A DNA stretch of 64,000 nt from Megalonaias nervosa (Eukaryota; Mollusca; Bivalvia; Unionida; Unionidae): positions 62,001 through 126,000 of the forward strand of contig JAECUM010001147.1 of assembly GCA_016617855.1 (NCBI GenBank), given 5' to 3'. Made by a program: the position numbers and the translations under genes. Below, piece after piece: positions 55,178 through 64,000 of this stretch (positions are counted from its first letter, which is position 1; the number at the start of each line of letters is the position of its first letter). The notes under the pieces are model-generated. The model was not told where the DNA came from. It searched no databases and saw only the letters and a list, made by a program, of their open reading frames with translations.

Positions 55178-55315
55178 GTTGTTGTTGTTGTTGTTGGTTT
55201 AACACCATTTCTCAGGAACAAGATAGTCTATAAAAGGCCGTCAGGATAACTGGTGGAGGAAGAACCCGGGAAAAACCTGGAAAGACCACGGACCCACAGG
55301 AAGCTACTGGCAAAT
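55178..55315 (+). repeat. Dispersed repeat, copy 3 (plus)
   Basis: GTTGTTGTTGTTGTTGGTTT, AACACCATTTCTCAGGAACA, ATAAAAGGCCGTCAGGATAA, TGGTGGAGGAAGAACCCGGG, GGAAGCTACTGGCAAAT. The most complete of the three copies in this window (others 12880-12985 and 34527-34620). Confidence 0.6.
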
Positions 55316-55839
55316 CTGTATTAGTTGCAGTTTAATAATACATTTCTTGAACTGGGAAAGTGATTTTGAAGAAAATGGCCTGAAACATTTTTAAATATAG
55401 AAATCAAGAGTAATTTTGATTGAATGATTTGTATACGCTTAATATAAGCTATTGCCACAAAACTATGTATCTACCTAAGAGTCCACATATAGACTTTCAT
55501 TTCTTTATTTGTCTACTTTCCAAGACTTTATAAAATATAGCCTGAGTAATATCCACGCATTAAAAAAACTATTAGCAAATTTGGCGAGAGTTTACCAAAG
55601 TGCACAATATGCATGTTACACGACTATCCCTATTATTGACTCTCAACTTTGGGCTAAAGACTTGTATGCTACAATGTGGAAATGTATACAAGTTTAATCT
55701 GTTGGGCTTCAGAAATGACAGGCTGAATATGAAAATAGGCCAATGATTTACATTATCCCAAATTGTGACCTTGACCTTCAGGCAGGGATGTTGATTCAAT
55801 ATGGAAGACACTGTTAGTCAAGAAATATAGTAGGGTAAA

Positions 55840-57130
55840 TTAAAATGTCTTCATTGGTTCAAAAGTTACACCTATACATGGATAGAGGTCAGCGTTTTAT
55901 ATTTTCCCTTGCTGTGACCTTGACTTTGAGACAATGGTATGACATAATATCAGACCTGCCAATCCTGACGAGTCTGTCTCAGTAAGGAAGTTGTTTTTTT
56001 TCCGTTAAGATTGACCAGTTTTCAGTAAAGTGTAACAAAATATAAATAACTGCTATCGTAAAGCTAGAAAACATAATTAAAAGTTTGATGCAGCGACAAT
56101 AACATTATGTTTAACTGAAAAGTTTGTAAAGTATGCATAGACTTTATTTACCACTAGTACAGTTGCACAAACTTTAGTTCCAAACCCTATGCAACTCAAT
56201 GGCTTGTTGCTATCTCTCAACTTGACATAATTCTTGGAAATTCTTATTCCATTTCATATGATGACAGCAATAATATCTCCCGCCATAAGAAGTATTCAAA
56301 TTGGCACGTGATGTCCAATAAACGTAATTGTGTCCTTTCCATCTTTTATTCACAAGAATCTGAATATTTCTTTTTATTCTTCTGTGTTGATTATTAATAC
56401 TTTTCAAGAGGCTTATTTTCCCTTTTGACTTAAACATGCATCGCTTTCTGGATGCCATTTTTAAAAAATTCTATAATCAACAGTTTGATCATGCAGACAC
56501 TTTGCATGAACAAATAGGTGCGGTTTAAAGCGTCTGGGGTGCTGCTATAAAGTTAGTCTGGTTCCCTGACTAATTTCACTAAATCTAGTATGAAACATGG
56601 ATCCAAATCCAACACGGATGAACCAATCATCTGGATTTTTTTGGCACTAATCATTTTTCCGTAGTTTTTGCTTATATGCAGTAAGTCTGTATTTTAAGGG
56701 TAATTTTCATAAGACTTATGGCAAAATCATAAGGGTTGGCAGGTCTGTAATATCTGTACATGACCTATAATTTATAAATGTTCCATTAAAATATTTTCAC
56801 TGGTTCAAAACTTATTTTCCGCAAGGAAACAAATCACAGAATTACATTTTCCCTTCCTGTGATCTTAATGCGGAGGATTTGGCATATAGTAAGAAATAAA
56901 TTATCTAGTCATGATATACACTTGAGCAAAGTTCTATCAAAGTATCTTAAGTGCTTCAAAATTTTACTCCAAATAAAGATACTATTAAAATGCAGCCAGG
57001 AATATCATTTTCCCTCACTGTGGCCTTGAGATTGAGGGTGTGGATATGGTACACACAACACTGTCAGGTCATAGCATACACTTAGACAAAGGTTCATGAA
57101 AATCACTCTAACTGTTACAGAATTAAAAGC
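55840..57130. repeat. Degenerate satellite block (CCTTGCTGTGACCTTGA type)
   Basis: Recurring TTTTCCCTTGCTGTGACCTT (55905), TTTTCCCTTCCTGTGATCTT (56846) and TTTTCCCTCACTGTGGCCTT (57008), each preceded by AGAATTACAT- or CAGGAATATCAT-like phrases and followed by a CATACACTTAGACAAAGGTT-like phrase in the last two. Old tandem or dispersed repeat; no gene. Confidence 0.6.
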
Positions 57131-58360
57131 AGGGCATGGAATTTTTAACAGACTAATGAATGGATATATAACACTAACATAAGCATATATTTGGTGGGTA
57201 TCAAAACATAACCATTGGATAATATCTTTAACTGTGTAACTTCCATGCAAAAAAGGAATAGTACATAATAAATATAAAAAATCTTTCAATACAACAAAAT
57301 TATAAAGCATGTGCAGATATATGCAATAATATGTTGAACATACAGTGATAATAATCCATTAATAAAATGATACATTATATTTGATATGAACTCCCAAAAT
57401 ATCTTGTCAAAAAGTACTCTTGCTCAACCAGACCTCTCTTGTGACTCTGAAAAGAATTTTGCCATGACAAAGGTCTAGTCAAAAATAGTTTATACTGTAA
57501 CACCAGAACAGGGCTTTCCCCAAAAAGTTTGAAAAAGTTACTTGACTAGCTGATGAGATGAAAGGGACATCAAGTCATTATGAGATGGAATCAAGTTTCA
57601 CTTAAATGCAGGCAGTTTCAATCGCTAATTGAAACATACCTCCTGCTTTGGTATATATTTAAAAGGTAATCTTTCATGATGTTCTATGAAGATGACAATA
57701 ACATTTTGGTTTGAATGATTGATGAAACTATGTCTAGATAATTCTGAGATTGGGCAGAATGCCCCCCACCCCACCCCTTCGATGCTTTGGGTGTGATCGA
57801 TCAGCAAGCATTCCATCAATTGTGAACTGTACTGAGTTTTGTACTCTCTTGCTATATTCCAGATATGTTTTGTCACTTATCTTTTACAGCAGTGTTAGAA
57901 ATCGCTAATAGTCTGCTAGTCTGTGCTTACTAAATTTCCTGTTGGACCAATAGCTTTCAAACTTTCAATAGTCAAATGGCTGGCTTGTTAGGTTTTGTTT
58001 GTTGCCATCAGCTAGTGAAGAAGACTAGTGAAGATTCAGCAGCAGGACTAGTAAATTTCTCAAGGTACTCATCCTTCTGGCTACAAAGAAATTTATGTTA
58101 AATTCTAGGCCATGCTTGCGATGTTGTATATTTGATGCTAGTTGCCACAAATTAACTAAAAAAATGCATGACTAATTCATTTCTTGATCCAAGATGAGAA
58201 AATTCTAAAATTATTTCTTATCTAACAAAGAAATATGGTCAACACCTAATATATTCTGTCTCTCTCAAGATGCTACTATTTATATACATCTTTAATGTCG
58301 TAAGTTAGTCTTCGAACAAAAAACAAAGATCTTCCTGGTCTAGATTTTTCTTGTTTTATT
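57131..58360. other. No gene seen
   Basis: AT-rich, with no domain-bearing frame. A short C-rich patch CCCCCCACCCCACCCC sits at about 57761. Confidence 0.5.
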
Positions 58361-58627
58361 CTCAACAACCTTTCCATAATTTAATTCAGTCTCAACAAGT
58401 TTTCCATTCTCTAATTCAGTCTTAACAACTTGTCAATACTCAAATTCAGTCTTAACAACTTGTCAATACTCAAATTCAGTCTTAACAACTTGTCAATACT
58501 CAAATTCAGTCTTAACAACTTGTCAATACTCAAATTCAGTCCCAACAACATTTCTATATTCTAATTCAGTCTCAACAACTTTTCCATACTATAATTCAGT
58601 GACAACAACTTGTCCATACTCTAATTT
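58361..58627. repeat. Minisatellite, 30-bp unit, nine copies
   Basis: Nine 30-bp units. The four central ones are identical (CTTAACAACTTGTCAATACT plus CAAATTCAGT). The outer units differ at several sites (CTCAACAACCTTTCCATAAT), as expected if expansion happens in the middle. Confidence 0.9.
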
Positions 58628-59567
58628 ACTATCATGAAAGATGCACCATCACAAACAGAAAATTCCAAGAATGAAAGTAAATAAGGCAAAAAAACTAGAA
58701 CATTAATGAATGAACACTCCAGATTGTTACAGTGAGAAATCCTAATGGGGGAAAATGACATTGATATTTTATGCTCAAGTAGAATATGCAAAGAAAATAA
58801 AATGAACCAAACATTACAATGGGGATATAGACATGTTTTGATAAAAAATAAAGATAAAAGGTGAGCAAGTTAACAATTAACATTGTGCATAATGGTGGAA
58901 TTATTAATTTTGTACACACTATCATTAAGTGATCAATTATCAGCAATGTAAAAAAAACCCCGACAATTATTAATAATATATCAGCAAAGGAACAAATGGG
59001 ATACTCTAGCTTTATTTACATTCCCACTACCACCAACTGACATCGTCCTGCAATGAAATATTTGTTGCACTGCTTAGATAACTTAAAAAATAGAGACTCT
59101 AACAGCAGAGCTGTTAAGAACTGGAGACTTTGCAATAATGTCATTTAGCTGGAAAACTGATTTATTTCAGGGAGATTGGTTTACATATTAGATGTGAAGA
59201 CAAGCCAGAAGTGTCCAATAGTTTTACTTTTTTCACAATGATAAAAACTGACTTGTCCAAGACAAAATAACTTGGACCATGAATCTTACTTATCTTGGAT
59301 ATTTGGCAGTGGGATTTGCAAAGCAATGGCAAAGTTTTATGCCTGGATATTTGGCAATGGAATTTGCAAAGCAATGGCAAAGCTTTAAGCCTGAATACTT
59401 ACTGTCAGAACTAAATTCCGTTTAGCAGCTTTTAAAGACAAAGTAGTTCAAACATTTTCCTACTTTAGTTGACTGACATTCCTCCTGTAAGTTTTAAAAC
59501 CATCTAGGCAAGGATGCTTTTTTGTTCAATTTGGTAAAACTCTGTTTACTGTTTTCTGACACTGTTC
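58628..59567. other. No gene; one short tandem duplication
   Basis: TGGATATTTGGCAGTGGGAT and TGGATATTTGGCAATGGAAT, each followed by TTGCAAAGCAATGGCAAAG, form a 55-bp duplication at about 59297-59400. Otherwise featureless AT-rich DNA. Confidence 0.55.
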
Positions 59568-59850
59568 CAGTGGCCTAAGTGGTTAGAGTATCCACCTTAG
59601 ATGCGGGTTTGAACCCCGGCTGAGTCATACCAGAGACTAATAAAAATGTTACTAAGAACTGTGTCGCTTGGTACTCAGCATTAACATGTTAGTTTTAGGA
59701 CTGGTCAGCCTAGTGTCAGGATAATGTGACTGGGAGGGACATGATGCCCCAGTGTTAGACATCACTATGAACTGTTACACTGCAGACATCGTAACAATAT
59801 GACTGAAAAATTGTTAAAGCTATGTTGAAAATCCAAATCACACTCACACT
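59568..59850 (+). repeat. tRNA-derived SINE, copy C (plus)
   Basis: AGTGGCCTAAGTGGTTAGAG (A box) and GCGGGTTTGAACCCCGGC (B box), then AGGATAATGTGACTGGGAGG, GATGCCCCAGTG and ATATGACTGA. Third copy of the family at 3216-3520 and 15543-15850. Confidence 0.75.
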
Positions 59851-59869
59851 GCTTTTGAGAACAAAAATA

Positions 59870-60809
59870 GTTTCAAAGTTTTTCAATTTTTATTAATGGT
59901 AGAAAGGATATTTTCTGCCACATTTGCTTAAATTCTGTTGAGAGAATTTTGAGAAATCATTTTAAGGTTTTTCTCTATTTAGTAATGATGGACATGTTTT
60001 AAAGTAGATCAGTGGCATTTGGACAAATCTGAAAGTCTTTTGTGCCAGGATAATTAGTTTTTAAACTTTTATATTCAGTAGCTGTGACCTTATCTGACAG
60101 TGCATAAGCATCATTTGTATAAAACTGTAAGGCTTGTACAAGTTCTACAGAACAGTTGTGGAGAAAAAGCAGCTTAAAGGTTTTTCTAGTTTCACTTATG
60201 GACACATTTAATTGTTGACTGGCATCATCTGTATTAATTTGATGGATTTTCATGCCAGAATGCTTTCTGTCAAATTCTATCAAGCAGTTTTTGAGAACAA
60301 GTTGTTTAAAGTTTTATTTTTAATGCAATGGTGGCCACTTTGAATGAGACATTGGTGTCAAATTAACAAGCCTGATTGGCCTTGCTGACACATTACTCTC
60401 CCTATAAAATCAAGTGCAAATTGGTCAAGCAGTTTCTGAAAGTTCTTGTAAATAAATGTGAATGAGCAATGAACACATGATGGATGAAGGGTGATTCCAT
60501 CAGTTCACCTGACCTTATGGTTACATGGACTAAATAAAAGTGGCGATATCTGATGATGCATCAGCATCATTTATGGACATTTTTGAAGTCCCAAGTGACA
60601 GAACATTTTGTCAGATTTGGTAAAATTCTGAAGAAATCATTCCAATTTGTGCTATGTTTATTAAAGACAGCTATATCTAGGGGAGGGTTGGCTTAATTGG
60701 TATAAATCTGAAAGGCTTTCCTACTAGATTGCTTTCTGTCAAATTTTGTCTAATTTTGTTTGGCAGGTTTTGAGAGGGGGTCAGTAAAAAAGTGTGTGTG
60801 TGTGTGTGT

Positions 60810-60840
<31 letters not shown>

Positions 60841-61620
60841 CAAGTACATAATTCACATACTACTGACTTTAATGGCATACTGGTCATATGGTGTTTACTA
60901 AAAGTAAAGTCCTAAAAATTTTAAAGATAAAGAATTGCAAACAATATTTTTAGGAAGAGGGGTATTCCAAATAAATGTAAACATATACATGATGTTAAAA
61001 CTCTGTAAAAGTTATATAAAATAAAAGACAGAGGTAAAAAGATAAAATATTTAAAATATGGAGTCAAACATTTTTTATATAAACTACACTTCCTCAAAAC
61101 GTTCTCCATTTTCTCTGGTGGAACATCAGCATAAAGTGTCTCAAGTTTACATAAAAAATGTGTCTCACAGGGTGGTGGAAGTTAATATACTTGACAAGAA
61201 TGTGTTACGAGGTAAGTGCACTCTCAGCAACCATATCTGATGGCAGATTAGCATCATCTGTAAAATAGCCCTTATACCATGATGTTTTCTGTCAAGTTTG
61301 GTCAAATTCTGTTAAGCAGTTTTTAAGAACTCGTTTAAATGTTTATTTTCAGTAATGGAGGCCATATTTGACAACGGATTTTTATCATTTGAACAAATTT
61401 TAAAGAGCTTCATGTCATTTGCTTTCTATCTGATTTGGTAAAATGCTGTACAGCTGCCGTTAAAAGTTTTTTAATGGTTTTTCTAATCTTAGTAATGTCA
61501 TCAATACTACATGATAAATCAGCATCCAATAAACAAATACCTTCATGTCATAATGTTCCCTGTAAAACTATGTACAAATCCGTCACGCAGTTTTTGAGAA
61601 GCTGGAAACAACAATTAGGA
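59870..61620. repeat. Degenerate tandem repeats, ~300-bp unit
   Basis: The phrase TCAAATTCTGTTAAGCAGTT and variants (AAATTCTATCAAGCAGTTTT, GATTTGGTAAAATTCTG) recur at about 59929, 60270, 60618, 60740, 61297, 61430 and 61570. Each is usually followed by a TAGTAATGGNGGCCAT-like or TTTTCTA phrase. Units are heavily diverged. The short minus-strand open frame at 59999-60283 lies inside and is not a gene. Confidence 0.6.
60793..60841. repeat. (GT)n microsatellite
   Basis: About 46 bp of GT dinucleotides with one TCTG interruption near 60813. Confidence 0.9.
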
Positions 61621-61639
61621 CTGGACAACACATACAGTG

Positions 61640-64000
61640 ACACAAAATAAATGTAGAACCATACCATTAGCTCACATAGCCTTACATCCACTTGAGCTAA
61701 AAATCCAAATGTTAATCAATCAGAACATGGCTTGTTTTACTGCAACGTGAAAATACGAAGAGCAAACAATGATCCTTTTTATCCTCACTCTACATAAAAA
61801 GGTGATTTTGCTTTGAATTTAGGTATTTTTCAGATCCAGTTCAAAAAAGAAATCTGACCTTACAGTATTTAAGCAAATTTCATCAGTAGTGCAGATTAAA
61901 ACACCAGCAAGTTTCAGAAATAGTGCAGGCAGATAATGTTTCATGCACATTTGCCTTATATGCTCCCTTTTAATTTGAGTCTATCTGCATAATACATAGA
62001 TCCTCACCCGCTATTGCATAATATGCTGGCAGATTAGGGTCTACACTGTTTGTTCTACTGATTACTCCTAACAGACTGCAGAGAACCAGACATGGTGCTT
62101 GCGTTATATAAGTGATGACAGATACGGGTCTGTGCAGTCAGTAGTTGGATGACTTAAAAATGAGTTCATATGGTAACTAATATCTTTTTATTTTATAATA
62201 ATTATGAATTATCAGGGAAAAGAAATAAAATTCTGCCATTGAATTAGGTACAATATAAAAAGTCCTGATGAGAAATAAAAACACACTTAAAAAATGTTTG
62301 AGGAAAATTAAAGTTAAATCCTTGTATGAATTATTGGTGAAAATAAACCAGCACCCAAAAGCTGACCTAGCCTTTATTTACTGAATGACCTATCACATCA
62401 TACCTAAAAAAATGAATGAAAGTGTCCTCAATATTGCATTTAGCAAAATAAAGGGAATTTTTCTTTAAAAATTGTTTCTTAACTTTTAGTTTTCTATATA
62501 TATCATTTTATGAAAGAAAAAATTCTTCTTTTTAAAAATGTTATAGTATACATTAGGGGAATCCAGTTAATGTTTGAGAACAATAATCAGAACAACAGTT
62601 TCCACATTTAGACAATATTGTAAAGCTTTAAAAAAAATTGTCCTAGGGGAAATAATTGGAGGTATTTGCAAGACAAGGCAACAAATAAAAAGGTAGAAAT
62701 AAAACAAAAACAAGGAACATTTTTTGGAGGGGCAATTGTGAACAATAAAAACATATCAAAAGATGTGTTGTCACTTCAGACACACTGAAGAACTCCTGCT
62801 TACAATCTTACCCAATAATATAGATGTGACATTATCAAATACAGTAAGATCTTTAAAACATATTTGGCAACATGTCCTCTAAGGAAGCATTTTCTGTAGA
62901 CATTCTGGCAAGCAGTTGGAGAGAAACATTTTGTATGCTAGGGTAGAAGGTTAACTGGAAATGGCAAGTGTAAATTTTCCTGCAGTCGAGTGAATTTTCC
63001 AATCCCATGCCCAAGAATGCTGATTCCCTTTAATGAAGAGGATGATCTGTCAGAAATACTGACGAGTTTCATGAAAAGGATGATCTGTCATGATTACTTA
63101 CTGTGATGGTCCAAAGTCCATACTTTCTATTGTATTTTATTTTTAACTTGATACAAGTATTTTCACTCACTATTCAATACCAATAAACACTTGCCAGTGG
63201 GAGAACAGACTGGTTTCAAGTTTCCATTACTTATAACTGGTGTTAAATGAGTCATAAAATAGGTTGGGGAAAACAATATTTCACAGGAATGAATATAGGT
63301 CATTATCAACTTGAATATTAGTAGAATAGCTGGGTGAGTAAGAATTTATCTGGCACAATTTTTGGTACTTGTCTGATTGAGCAATTTGAGTTTTATTTGA
63401 TTTTTCAACCCATAGCATATCAGCTCATTCAAGAAGACTGAAGACACTTCCAATAACCATCAAAGCCAAATGAACTCCAAAAGTGATGACTGGGTTACTG
63501 TAAAACTCCAAATGATCAATGGGTTACTGTAAAACTAAAAATGATCAATGGGTTACTTTAAGACATATCATTTTTAAATGAAAACTCCATATTCACAGAA
63601 ATTTTGATTTTTTATAATCATAATGGATTGAGAAAACTGAAAGTAGCTGGATTGTTTTTAAATTTTGTCTCAAAATGACATGATCTTGAGATTTTCTAAA
63701 TTTCAAGTTTTTAGGCTAATAATAATTGTGCAAATTATTTCATAAACACATGACAAGATTTTTGCCTGTTTAAACATGTCTTAAAAATATCGATCCAAAT
63801 ACTTCTAGAAAAGATTGCTTCCTTGCTCAGGATAATTTATATTCATTACTAATTTCCCATACTCAGAGTACAAATATCTTAAGAGTTCAAAAACGGAGGC
63901 CAATACTAAACAGGGACGAGGGCTTGAATTACCATCCATCTAAACCATGCTCTTCGTATCAAGTGACCACTATAGGTCATGTGATCAACATTAGTCTCTG
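61640..64000. other. No gene seen; short tandem repeats
   Basis: AT-rich sequence. GGGTTACTGTAAAACT occurs in a ~33-bp unit three times at 63490-63560, and GGATGATCTGTCA twice at 63038-63090. No splice-supported exon or domain found. Confidence 0.5.

Noticed and set aside
58361..58627. CRISPR-like 30-bp repeats
   Set aside because: Head-to-tail 30-bp units without spacers; minisatellite.
59999..60283. 94-codon minus-strand open frame as a host exon
   Set aside because: It lies within diverged tandem repeats and lacks splice support.

Overview
The window looks like a piece of a large, AT-rich, repeat-dense invertebrate genome, most likely a marine bivalve or other mollusc. That guess rests on the repeats: a tRNA-derived SINE present three times, degenerate satellites containing a recurring CTGTGACCTTGA-type phrase, and a crowd of Polinton, Gypsy, RTE, Jockey-group and THAP/DDE elements. 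The species cannot be fixed from sequence alone. Ordinary host coding sequence is almost absent. Two good minus-strand exons (1154-1312 and 16139-16189, both phase 0 with clean splice sites) and one possible micro-exon (16435-16457) suggest that the left 16 kb is intron of one unnamed coiled-coil protein gene.

Layout. 1-4010: host exon, paired inverted-repeat elements, a SINE. 4011-10729: a complete Gypsy/Ty3-type LTR retrotransposon on the minus strand with 5-bp target duplications and nearly identical LTRs. Its pol order is protease-integrase-RT-RNase H, the order usual for Copia and unusual for Gypsy. 10735-16866: intron-like DNA with a MITE, a second SINE copy and the host exons.

16867-32728: a Polinton/Maverick (adintovirus-like) element of about 15.9 kb bounded by ~183-bp terminal inverted repeats. 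It carries a packaging ATPase, a zinc-ribbon plus phospholipase A2 protein, an RVE integrase, a family B DNA polymerase joined to an SF1 helicase and an HNH domain, a zinc-ribbon protein, a homing-endonuclease-like HNH gene, several small genes and a degenerate tRNA-like sequence. A minus-strand virion block follows: jelly-roll-associated protein, two-membrane-segment protein, fibre, adenain-like protease, pX-like protein, double jelly-roll major capsid protein and minor proteins. Nearly every long gene is broken by one or a few frame breaks or stops, so the copy is a recently dead element (or partly a homopolymer-error artefact). A second, older Polinton-type remnant (PLA2 plus chromodomain integrase) lies at 35530-36723.

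38270-47640 is a three-level nest. A Jockey-group LINE is split by an ISL2EU/Harbinger-like DNA transposon (39223-46641) that carries a THAP-DDE transposase and a convergent SWIM-YqaJ-PHD partner gene. That transposon was itself hit near its left end by an RTE-like LINE (39311-41833) with ACGGT target duplications. 47.6-64 kb holds no recognised gene, only microsatellites, minisatellites, degenerate satellite blocks and a third SINE copy.

How the parts work together: in the Polinton, integrase and terminal repeats would handle insertion, the polymerase-helicase replication, and the ATPase, protease, capsid, fibre and PLA2 proteins virion assembly and entry. None of this can be assumed functional here. 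No features of a bacterial or organellar genome are present.
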